This document shows positions 28,780-38,810 of a DNA stretch of 64,000 bases, one piece after another. The stretch spans positions 13,431,729 to 13,495,728 of the forward strand of contig OZ025282.1 in assembly GCA_964019165.1 (NCBI GenBank), in the 5' to 3' direction. The position numbers and the translations under genes were made by a program. Under the pieces are notes generated by a model. It searched no databases, was not told the origin of the DNA, and was given only the letters and a program-made list of their open reading frames with translations. The stretch's first letter is position 1; each line of letters opens with the position of its first letter. This DNA is from Mastigias papua. Lineage: Eukaryota > Cnidaria > Scyphozoa > Rhizostomeae > Mastigiidae.

Positions 28780-28784
28780 ATGGT

Positions 28785-31760
28785 GACAGTTTTTGAACAA
28801 TTTTACAGTTGATCAGCTAAAGCAAATAATGGCAGAAGGAAGAACAGCCGAGGGAATAATGTTTAAGAAAGTTGATAGGAAAACTTTAAGATCTAAAACT
28901 GAAAAAGTTAATGGAGTACTTCAGTTTGTGAAAACTAGTAATATAACACAAACAAATGACCTCATTAATGCTGCAGGTGTTTGGGTTGCGGAACAGCTAG
29001 GTTTGAAGAAATTTACAATTAGGGAGAAATATTTACCCAGGTGGAAACGTAGAATAGAGGGGGATATTAAGAGACTGACGCGGGAAGTAAACTTTATGGA
29101 GAGAGACCAGAGAGGCAAACTTGAAGCAAAGAAGAAAGGAAAACTAAAAGATCTGGAAGAGGAATATGGTTTAAAACGAAATGGATTTAGAACTGTGATA
29201 GAGGAACTAAAGCAGAGGATGATTGCAAAGAGTGCAAAAGTTCAAAGATATGAGCAGAGGAGCACTCAATTTAAACAGAATAGGTTGTTTCATATTGATC
29301 AGAAGAAGCTATACAGTGACTTGAATGGAGGAAGAAAGTTTTTGAACAATGCACCTGATGCCGATGAGAGTAGGAGATTTTGGAGTGATATTTGGAGTGT
29401 TAGAAAGGAGTACAATAGAGAAGCTGCATGATTACGGTGCCTACAGAATGAGAGAAACAGAGATCACCTTTAGGAACCAGTGAAGGTAAGTATTGAGAAT
29501 GTGAGAAAGCAATGTCAAAAGATTCCAAATTGGAAAGCACCAGGTAAAGATGGGGTACAAGTATATTGGATTAAGTACCTCACTAGCCTTCATATGAGAA
29601 TTGTTTACCAACTGAATAGGATATTAGAGTTTAAAGATGATTTGCCTTCATGGATGACATATGGTCGTACAGTGTTATGCTAAAAAGACCCTGGAAAAGG
29701 TAATGCAGTGGAAAATTATCGCCCTATAACATGCCTACCTATGATGAGGAAACTTCTAACGGGAATTATAGCAGAAGAGATGTATACCTATTTGGAAAGA
29801 GAGAATCTTCTACCTGAAGAACAGAAAGGGTGTAAGCGTGGGAGTCGTGGAACAAAAGATCAGTTGTTAATTGATAAGACAGTATTGAGAGATTGTAAGA
29901 AACGACATACTAATTTAGCGATGTCTTGTATAGATTACAAGAAAGCATACGATTTTGTTCCGCATAGTTGGATTTGTGAGTGTATGGAAATGTTTGGGGT
30001 GGCAGAGAATGTTAGAACCTTTCTAGAAAGAAGTATGAATCAGTGGAAGCTATCTTTAATATCTAGTGGAGAAGTCCTGGGTGATGTTGACGTAAAGAGA
30101 GGGATATTCCAGGGTGATTGTTTATCACCTTTGTTGTTTATATTAAGTGTGATTCCAATCTCTTTAGTTCTTAGGAAAGTAACTGCATGTTATGAATGGG
30201 GCAAGAAGGAGTACAAGATAAACCATTTTTTCTTCATGGATGATCTAAAGTTGTTTGGCTAGAATGAAGAACAAATAGATTCACTTGTAAACACAGTCAA
30301 TATTTGTGGTGGATATATTGGAATGGAATTTGGTCTCAGAAAGTGTGGGATTCTTACGTTGAAGAGAGGAAAAGTTGTCCTAAGTGAGGGGATAGAACTT
30401 CCCTGTGGTGAAGTAATGAGGGAAGCTGAACAGGAAGGATATACATATCTAGGTATTGTCGAGCTTGATAAGATTAAAGAAGATGAAGTAAAAGATAAAA
30501 GTACAAGGGAATATAAGAGAAAGATGAGACTTATTCTTAGATCAAAGTAGAATGAAATGAAATGAAATGAAATGAAATGAAATGAAATGAAATGAAATGA
30601 AACGAAATGAAATGAAATGACGTGGTAGGAATAAAGTTACAGCAATGAACACATGAGCAGTAGCTGTCATAAGATACGGGGCTGGAATACTGGATTGGAA
30701 AGATCGTGAACTAAAATGTTTAGACAGAGGAACAAGAAAACTTATGACAATGTATGGAGCATTTCATCCCAAGAGTGATGCAGACAGACTATATTTGAAA
30801 AGACATGATGGTGGCAGACGGTTGATCAACATAGAACACTGTGTTAGAGCCGAGGAGAACAGTTTAGGATTTTACGTGTTGAATTCTACAGATTTGTTAA
30901 TTAAGGGAGTTTGTGCATCAGGAACGATTGAGACAGAATGTATTATGAATAAAATGGACTTCAAAAGACTAAGAACCCAGGAGCTTAAACAGAAATGGAT
31001 AGAGAAAAGGATGTATGGACAGTTTTTACGAGAAATGACAGAGAAAGTTGACAAGAACAAAACATGGGATTGGTTAATCCGAAGTGATCTCAAGGTAGGG
31101 ACAGAGGCATTGTTGTGTGCCCCGCAAGAACAAGCTATCAGAACAAATTACGTGAAACACCACATTGAAAAAAATATAGAAAACCCCCTTTGTAAAATGT
31201 GTGGTAAAAGAGGAAAAAGTGTGCAGCACATAATAAGCGAATGTGAAAAGTTAGCCCAAAAAGAATACAAGAGGCGCCACGATAATGTAGCAAAGAGAAT
31301 TTATTGGGAGCTGTGTAAGAAGCATGCATTAGAACGTAAGGAAAGGTGGTAAGATCATAACCCAGATGGAAAAGCACAAAAGAATAACGATGTAAAGCTG
31401 TTATGGGATATAAATATACAGTGCGATCATGTAATAGAGGCAAGACGCCCAGATATTGTTATAATAGACAAGAGAAGACAAAGTGGAATAATTGTAGATA
31501 TAGCAGTACCTGCTGATGGACGAGTACATGAAAAAGAAGGAGAAAAGTTTGAGAAATACCAAGAACTAAGAAGGGAAATTGGAAGACTGTGGCAATTGAA
31601 AAATGTTAAAGTTGTTCCTGTTGTTATAGGTGCCCTGGGAAGTGTAACAAAAGATTTTGACAACTGGATGGACAAATTGGAATTACCAAGTAATGTTGGA
31701 GCTATACAGAAGACTGCCTAGTTGGGAACAGCTAGGATCTTGAGAAGGGTGTTAGAATTA
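28785..31760 (+). pseudogene. A3 ORF, linker, RT, knuckle and RLE
   Basis: Blocks 28793-29431, 29480-29683, 29708-30262, 30323-30550, 30744-31352 and 31360-31720. Linker: GIMFKKVDRKTL, IREKYLPRWKRRIEGDIKRL and a basic [85 protein letters not shown] (motif A), [12 protein letters not shown] (motif B) and [10 protein letters not shown] (motif C). A TAG at 30260-30262 stands where relatives have Lys (FAKNEEQ). A pentanucleotide microsatellite interrupts SKLNGRNK at 30549-30620. Knuckle CKMCGKRGKSVQHIISEC, then a TAA in the ERW-stop-DHNPDG stretch, then EARRPDIVIIDK, GIIVDIAVP and VVPVVIGALGS. A late TAG at about 31720 follows MQKTA-like residues. Confidence 0.83.
30549..30620 (+). repeat. (GAAAT)n pentanucleotide microsatellite inside A3
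   Basis: About 14 copies of GAAAT with one GAAAC variant. It sits precisely in the conserved SKLNG(K/R)NK segment and replaces the LN codons, so it arose inside the dead ORF. Confidence 0.95.
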
Positions 31761-31775
31761 TGAACAAAGGATTCC

Positions 31776-31814
31776 CTGTTAGCCCTTGGTTAGTTGTTAT
31801 AACCCGCCTAACAG
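31776..31814 (+). ncRNA. Family A 3' UTR two-tier hairpin (A3)
   Basis: Outer stem CTGTTAG (31776-31782) with CTAACAG (31808-31814), 7 bp. Inner stem GGTTA (31788-31792) with TAACC (31800-31804). In A10 the same stems read CTATTAG/CTAATAG and GTCAT/ATGAC, so changes are compensated. It lies about 50 bp before the TAA tail. Confidence 0.65.
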
Positions 31815-31860
31815 ATGTAGTAACGGCAACTCAACCAGCCTGAGCAAATGCTGACTGTAT

Positions 31861-31862
31861 AC

Positions 31863-31899
<37 letters not shown>
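31861..31899 (+). repeat. (TAA)13 tract joining A3 and A4
   Basis: Perfect TAA repeat. It is the 3' tail of A3 and at the same time the 5' flank of A4, whose module starts with TGTCCTGGG directly after it. Confidence 0.95.
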
Positions 31900-31900
<1 letters not shown>

Positions 31901-32142
31901 TGTCCTGGGTATGACATAAAACTATATCCGGTTGTAGAGTTTCGACGTGGGATAGTGAGGTTACCCTTTGCCACAATTACCTCAAGGCCACCCTTGAGCA
32001 AGTTGTAGTACCTGTTAGCTCTCGCCGAGATAATGAAATACCGGGTTGGCATCCGGCGCGGGCTAATCTGTCTCATGGGTAGGGGGGACTCTTCAGCCTT
32101 GGTTGGCAACCCTCCTAGTGATGGTGTCAAATAAAAACACCG
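31900..32142 (+). promoter_or_regulatory. Family A 5' module (copy in A4)
   Basis: Starts TGTCCTGGGTATGACAT directly after the TAA tract and ends at AACACCGGTGG. It is nearly identical to the module of A7, although the proteins that follow belong to different subfamilies. The opposite strand is open across it (32268-31831). Confidence 0.85.
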
Positions 32143-32176
32143 GTGGTTTTGCCACCTTATCATCACTTTACTCTTT

Positions 32177-32826
32177 ATGAGTGTAATGTCAAATAATGGA
32201 TTATTAATTAACGGCATCAACAAGAGTGGGGCTTCAGATGAAGCTTTCTCACCCGGCAGGTGTTCCACGGGTCAGCAGCGTAGGCTCGGTAGTCAACCTG
32301 CTACTGATAGACTAAAATGGAGTAGAGATCTGAACAAAGTTGTCATGAAGTGTCATTTGAAGAGTAATCCTGTGAATGAGAATGATACTCCTATTAGAGG
32401 ATAAAGAAAACGTATGTTTAAAGTGTAGCAAGAGATTGGACTTTTTGAATCCACTGAGCAGAGAGTTTGTGATCAGGCAAGGGCCATTAGGAAGAACGGT
32501 TGGTTTTCAGAGATTGAAATAGAATTAATACGGCGGCAAATAGAAAAGGAAAAGTGTATAACAGGAGCAAAGCATAATAGTATAGTAGAAAATGTAAAAA
32601 CAACTGGAAATGTGGAAAGTGCTGATGGATCAATGCAAGGGTGTGATATGGCGACTGAAAATGATACAACGAGATTGGTTAATTTTGATGAAGTAGAAGG
32701 ATTATCAGTGGAAGATGAAATGCTACTATCAGACATATTGCAGATTTTCAGATCAGGTGAGAAAATTGATTGTAATTTTAAAGGCTGTACAGGGAAAGGT
32801 TCAAAGTCAAAAAGCCCCATAGCCTA
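32177..32826 (+). pseudogene. A4 ORF, N-terminal Myb-like part only
   Basis: The start ATG at 32177 gives MSVMSNNGLLINGINKSG, then SPGRCSTGQQRR, RLKWSRDLNKVVMKCHLKS and DTPIRG. A TAA at 32402-32404 and a TAG shortly after interrupt; the domain continues with [27 protein letters not shown]. The acidic region to 32827 ends family similarity near 32760. The RT and endonuclease are missing. Either the element was truncated or it was broken by the unrelated DNA that follows; the C-terminal piece A5 at 37180 might be its other end. Confidence 0.7.
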
Positions 32827-32829
32827 GCG

Positions 32830-33600
32830 CAGGTATCCGAGCAATTCTGGCAAAAATCTTTCTTGCAATTGTCTTCGATTTGCACAATGCAAGGCCGAAG
32901 ATCATGTGCTCCATAACAGAGGTCCATAATGTCACCTTCCCTTGATCCTATGCCAGCTTTTTTGATACTTGCTCATAGAAAATATAGACCATGCAGCTTT
33001 TTTTGGGGAAAAAGCGTTAGTCTTTCCAAGGCTATTCTGCAACTTTTGAACTGGGTAAGGAGAGCACGCGTTTAGCGGGCTATCAGTACTAAGCTAGTCT
33101 CCTGTATATGAAATAAGCACATAATTGCTCAAACTGTTCTTTACATGAGATATTAGTGATTAAAATCACGTATTGTCTCCTGCATACTTCAATTCTAACG
33201 TAGAAAATATTGTAAAATTTAGCTGTATAACTGTAACAGTGTATAACATATACCATATAGCCCATCAATTTACAGGAATGACTACAACTATGACCAAGTG
33301 GGTCATCACAAATCTTCTCCACACAGGTACACCATTGATTCTGAGCCTAAACCTGTAATATGGTTGCATCCAGTAATCCTATGGTAACTGGTAAAGTAGC
33401 TTTCTTTAGTCATTAAATTAGCTTTTATCGAATTATAATAGTTCAGAGGACTCTATAGTGTTACTTCATAAAACTAAAAGAATACTGTTAAGTACATGTA
33501 ATATGCTACACAATATTAATGTTAAAATCGGGTTTCGAGCAGTTACAGTATTTGGGGTTGGGGGAGATGATGGTAGGGGCTCGGTATATCACGTCTACAC
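32830..33600. other. Unassigned sequence
   Basis: No recognisable gene or repeat between the end of A4 and the LINE fragment. Short frames (for example 33089-33322 on the minus strand) carry no motif. Confidence 0.45.
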
Positions 33601-33609
33601 AATAGAGAT

Positions 33610-34680
33610 GATCTTGCTATCTAATAACAACTCTAGTGTACCTCAGGGCTCTGTTATTTCGCCTGTTTTATTCATCCTCGTCATAAGTGACCTACTTTCC
33701 TCTACATCTTCCAGTATTTACTCTTTTGCCGACGACACTTATCTAAGTTCATTTTTTGTCATCTAGTTCATCAAATCTTTCCCACTCCAATGTCTCATCC
33801 TATCGTAACACCTCAGCTTTACTTCTCACAAATGACTTGTCAACCATAGAGATGTGGGGTAATAATAACCGTGTTAAGTGTAATCATGGAAAGACGACAC
33901 ACGTTGTTATTGCACGTAATCACCATCGAGATTTCCCCCCTGTATTCATGAGTGGCAATGAACTGGACATTTCGTCTTCTTTCACTCAGCTTGGTCTTTC
34001 AGTTTCATCCAATCTTTCTTGGAAAACCCACATCCACTCCACTGCCAAACATGCATCTCAGAAGCTTGGCTTCCTTTCCAAAGCCCGTGGCTATTTCTCT
34101 CCTTCTCAGCCATTGACTATATAAAAAATTCAGATTCGTCCTTCTCTGAAGTACTGCTCCTATGTTTGGGGTGGTGTTCCCAGATCTTCTCTAGATCTTC
34201 TTGACAAAGTCCAGTTGAAAGCCATTTGTGTCATAAATAATCCAAGCCTCACCAAACCTCTCCAATCTCTCTCTCATCATCGTCTGGTTGCAGTTCTGTC
34301 CATTTTCTATCGATATTTTCATGGGGATTGCTCAATGGAAATCAAGAGTATTATTCCTGATCCCTTGAGGCATGTTTGACCCACAAGAAGCTCTAGTCAA
34401 TCACACCCTTTCAAAGTCATACTATCCAATCCACGACCTCTTTCCCACAAATCTTATGTTATTCCAAGAACTTGTACACTTTGGAACACCTTACCTCCCA
34501 CTTCCTTTCCTGAAACTTGCAACTTATCTTCCTTCAAATCTACCACCAACAAACTCGATCTCATCTTCCTATCTAATCAACTTTCCTTTCTCTTTCTTCA
34601 TTTGTCAGGGCGTTTTTATAGGCTTCATTGGCCTTTCCCTGACATTACATACTAAAAAAAAAGTAATCCCTTTAAACTGA
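33610..34680 (+). pseudogene. LINE reverse transcriptase fragment (Jockey/CR1-like)
   Basis: Begins just before motif B: SSVPQGSVISPVLFILVISDLL, then YSFADDTYLSS (motif C, FADD). After a frameshift at about 33756: LSTIEMWGNNNRVKCN, LGLSVSSNLSWKTHIHS, HASQKLGFLSKARGYFSPSQ, a stop at about 34124, then LKYCSYVWGGVPRSSLDLLDKVQ and PLQSLSHHRLVAVLSIFYRYFHG, and the C-terminal IPRTCTLWNTLPPTSFPE at about 34460-34510. It belongs to a different LINE from that at 1490-4290. Truncated at the 5' end and broken several times. Confidence 0.8.
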
Positions 34681-36370
34681 ATCATCATGTACGGAATGAT
34701 CTATGGAAATCATTAATGGAATCTTTAGCAACTGATTTCCAGGAAAGAAACATTGAGGATAAAGGAAGTCCTAATATGACTCCTCAAGACTTACACTACG
34801 ATCCATAGTGAAAAGAACTATAAAAGTGTTGTAAATAAAGAGTACTGGGATTCAGCTACAAACTCTACTGGGAGTAAGTAAGGCATCAGCTACGGGGACT
34901 GAGAATAATATGACACGCCCCTAAAGATTTTGGAGAGAATGCACACGATTGTTTACTCAACTAATGCAAGAAAAACAAACAAAAACAGAGTATCAACCTG
35001 CAATAACCCACAGATTAAACTGGATAACACCCTAGCCTAGCATAAAATAACTTTGTTGCAACCATAAAGAGCTATGTAGAAGTTACAAACAACATCTCTA
35101 AACAGACGTGTCTCAAATGTAAACAATGTCAGAGTGGCCTAACAATTATTAAATAGTTCAGTAGAAATCTGCTGAACAACCGCCAGGACCCTCTTCAGTC
35201 CCAAACCTATCATGTAGTTTTGCTCGGAAGCAAAGGGTTTAATGTATCTGCAATCGTGAGATGAATTTGGGAATCCCCTCGCTTGTTTACTGACAAACTA
35301 CACCAGAATGAAGATTGAAGGATACCAAAACGCTATATGGCTAACACTGAAGAAAGTTAGCTGGTCATGTAGTTAACTTCTAATCACACTTGACATGGAA
35401 GACGAACAGCAGCAACTTCATTGCTTAAACCATAAGGGGGAGGGCTAAAAACCTCTCAGAGTTATAATAGATAACATAACGAACAACCTCATACAGGACA
35501 GACACGGAAAAACTTTACAAGTTAGAAAAAAGGTTCCAGTACGCTACTGGTTGATATTTTATATTTTCCTCAAAATAAAACTGGGACTTCACATCATCCA
35601 AAAACAACCCAAACTGAAAGCTTCCCGAATTTTATCCCATGTCAGGTAACAAAGCGTAAGAAATAAGCGAAATACACCATAATATACCACAACATACAAC
35701 ATGAAAATATCTTCTATATGGTTTATCACAACTTACCAGCAACAGCACTATGGTTTAGCAGAGAGAATGAAACGGCTCAGGAAGATCTGCCATAGCGATA
35801 TCACCCTCGAAAAGTAGGATTCCTTGACAAATGAAATCAAGCGAAAATAGCAGTAAACTGGAAGCAGACCAACAAAATTCTCCTCCAAGTCACACAGCAA
35901 CTATATGGTAGTAATGGTTCGCAACTGTAGAATACGGACGAAATGGACAAAGGAAATACAGGAAATCTTAAATCAACCCATTTAAGGAAAGAAGAGCAGG
36001 CTTGCCAAGAGGAACTGCAACCAAAGTCTCCTCGCGATAGCACACACAGCTACTTTGTACATGCAGGACCGCTTGCAAAACTGACAACACGCGGTCCAGT
36101 AAGGAGGAGCAACAGTATTGCTGTGAATGGCGATGGGAAGAAAGTTGAATAACTCGGCGAAAAAAAGTGATAAAAATCAGATCTCTTCTTATGTAAGTAG
36201 TAGACCCATGTGGCTACACTGAACAGAAATCTGGGGGCCCTGGGACGAACACCCCGGGAGGAGATCGTGTTCGCGTAATCAGGTCACGTGGTACAATTTA
36301 GGACAATCTGATTGATTTGGCATAAATCATCATATAAGCATCCTAGTATATAGTGGAGGAATTCAATACC
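34681..36370. other. Unassigned sequence
   Basis: No gene recognised. A stretch near 35595-35640 (CATCATCCAAAAACAACCC) weakly resembles the terminus of the foldback element at 36371, which might be an older relative. Confidence 0.4.
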
Positions 36371-37163
36371 AAATCATCCAGAAAAAACCCACATCTAAAC
36401 CACCCATCTCAGAATTTTATTATTTTTTGCACATGTAAAGATATGCACTATCTAAGAATAACTGGAAAGTTTTAGCTAAATTGCAGTTCAGAAACCTTAG
36501 TTAATCCGAGGTTAAAAGAAGTCACTGTCAATAAAGTTTTGTTTTTAACACATCTGAAATCTGGCCTCTTCCTGAAGGCAAAAAGTGATATTTCAGGAGC
36601 TTCTGTACTCCTATCATTCTGAAAATTACCCCATATATGGTTTGGAATGTGATAAATCCATTTATTACGCTTAGAAATGTAAGGATAACGGCCTTCTACC
36701 ACTTTTTGAGCTATAAACACATTGCGTAAGGAATTTTTTGCACCCGAAAGTAGCATGTTTTGATTGTGAAAAAGCACTGCTGTGGTAGTTTGATCTACAA
36801 ATGCATTCAGTTGTCAGAAAGAGAACTAATAGAGCTTTTCAACCATGTATAAATACATTTTGGTATTTTATTCTTTCATGTAGAAAATTAGTCTAAGAAA
36901 GTGTCAGTTTTGGACTATTTTCCTAAAAACAGCCAATAAACCCAAAGATATCACTTTTTGCTTTCAGGAAGAGGCCAGATTTCAGATGTGTCACAAACAA
37001 AACTTTATGGACAGTGACTTCTTTTTAAACTCGGATTAACTAAGGTTCCTGAACTGCAATTTAGCTAAAACATTCCAGCTATTCTCAGATAGTGTGTATC
37101 TTTACATGTGCCAAAAAATGATAAAATTCTGAGATGGGTGGTTTAGAGGCCTGGATGATTTGA
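36371..37163. mobile_element. Foldback / MITE-like element with ~225-bp inverted arms
   Basis: The left arm (36371-36595, starting CAAATCATCCAG) is repeated in inverted form at 36950-37163 (ending CTGGATGATTTG), with about 355 bp of non-coding spacer. The arms pair over nearly their whole length with scattered mismatches and small indels. No transposase frame. No clear target duplication seen, so superfamily is open. It ends directly before A5. Confidence 0.75.
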
Positions 37164-37179
37164 CATGTAATGTCCCAGT

Positions 37180-38510
37180 GATAATATGAAGGAAAAGAAA
37201 ATGAAGGATGTGTTTGTAACAGAGTATAACCGGAAACTTACGCTGGTGTTGAATTCAAAGTTAAATGGAAAAGCAAAATCTTGGCTATAAGTGCGTGGGC
37301 AGTTGCAGTATTGAGGTATAGTTTTGAGGTATTGGACTGGAGAAAAGATGAACTAAGGACAATGGATAGAATGACTAGAGACATTATGACGATGCATGGA
37401 GCACTTCATCCTAAGAGTGATGTTGACAGGGTCTATGTGTCACAGAACAATAGAGGAAGAGGGTTAGCAAATGTTGAAATGTATGCTAGGACTGAAGACA
37501 ACAACTTAGCATTCTATGTGAAAATATCAAGTGAACATTTTTTAGCCGGGGCAAAGGTATCTATTATCTTAAATTGTGTAGAATCAAAGGAAAAGACTTT
37601 ATTCAAAAGAGAAATTCAAAATGAAAATATTGCTAGATGGATTGGGAAGAAGATGTATTGACAGTTTGTATGTGAAATGCCAGAACAAATTGATAAAGAA
37701 AGAACATGGGAATGGATGAGGAAAAGCGATCTGAAAGTGGAGACTGAAGCACTAATTTGTGCGGCTCAAGAGCAAGCTTTGAGGACAAATGTGGTAAAAT
37801 ACAACATTGCCAAAGCAGGGAGTAGTACTCTATGCATATTGTATGGTGAAAGGAATGAAACAGTTACACACTTGGTATGTCGATGTAAAGTATTGGCACA
37901 GAAGGAATATAAGAGGAGACGTGATAACATTGCTAGGATAGTGCATTGGAAACTTTGTGGTATATACAATCTAGGGAGAGTTGATAAATGGTATGAGTAT
38001 CATCCAGATGGGGTTATTGAAAATGATTCAGTGAAAATTTTATGGGATATGACAATACAATGTGATCATCATATTGAAGCTAGGAGACCGGATATCATAG
38101 TTATGGAAAAGGACAGCAAGAAAGCTTTGATTATTGATACTGCCTCTTCAGGAGATCACAATGTTGTAGAAAAGGAAAGTGAGAAAGTAGAAAAATATCA
38201 GGACCTTACAAGGGAGATTAAGAAATTGTGGAACCTGAGGAGTGTTGATGTGATACCTGTAGTTGTTGGTGCACTAGGATCAATGAGTAGACGGATTGGA
38301 CAATGCTTGGAGCAAATTGGGATTGATGTTAGAATTGGATTATTACAGAAGACAGCTTTGTTTGGGACAGCAAGAGTTCTGCGAAAAGGTTTTGAGAATT
38401 GAGATGAGATTGATACAAAGGACCTTTGGCCACAGATGTTGGCCGGCTCTTTTGACTATATTCGACATAATATATGCTTGAGCTAGGATGCTAATACTTA
38501 CAATAATGAT
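37180..38510 (+). pseudogene. Family A (subfamily I) copy A5, C-terminal half
   Basis: 5'-truncated: starts at MKEKKMKDVFVTEYNRKL, just before SKLNGK. Frame 37281-37661 reads VLRYSFEVLDWRKDEL, LHPKSDVDRVYVSQNNRGRGLAN; a TGA after KKMY breaks it. Frame 37677-38402 (241 codons) holds EALICAAQEQALRTN, the knuckle region CILYGERNETVTHLVCRC (second Cys position is Tyr in CILY), YEYHPDGVIE, EARRPDIIVMEK, LIIDTASSG and VIPVVVGALGSM, ending TARVLRKGFEN. The 3' UTR has a GGCCA/TGGCC hairpin and ends in AATAATGATAAAAATAATAAT (38499-38520). A6 follows directly. Confidence 0.8.
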
Positions 38511-38522
38511 AAAAATAATAAT

Positions 38523-38767
38523 CTGTCCTGGGCATGACATAAAACTGCATCCGGTTGTAGAGATTCGAGGTGGGATAATCAGGTTACCCTTAGCTGCAAC
38601 TACCTCCAGGTCACCCTTGAGCAAGGTGTAGTACCTGTCAGCTCTCCCCGAGGTCTAGAAGTACCAGGTTAGCGTCTGATCAGGGGCTAATCTGTCTCAT
38701 GGGTAGGAAGGACTCTATAGACTTGGTCGGCAACTCTCCTATTGATAGTGTCAAGATAAAAACACCG
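38523..38767 (+). promoter_or_regulatory. Family A 5' module (copy in A6)
   Basis: Begins GTCCTGGGCATGACAT right after the TAA-rich tail of A5. Predicted local structure includes a nested hairpin: CAGGT (38607-38611) with ACCTG (38633-38637) enclosing CACC-CTTG/CAAG-GTG. Confidence 0.8.
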
Positions 38768-38810
38768 CTTTTTGGTGATGCTTAAATTATTCTCAAGTTC
38801 GTGATGTATA

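Larger units (their letters stand above)
25078..31899 (+). mobile_element. Family A (subfamily I) element A3, full-length with a nested LTR and hAT-like element
   Basis: 5' module, N-terminal coding part to about 25918, then a 2.86-kb insertion (25924-28779), then the rest of the ORF to about 31760 and a (TAA)13 tail at 31861-31899. Without the insertion the element is about 3.96 kb. A4 follows at once after its tail. Confidence 0.8.

Noticed and set aside
35943..36152. 69-codon plus-strand frame and its antisense partner
   Set aside because: Short, no motif, no coding signature in the surroundings.
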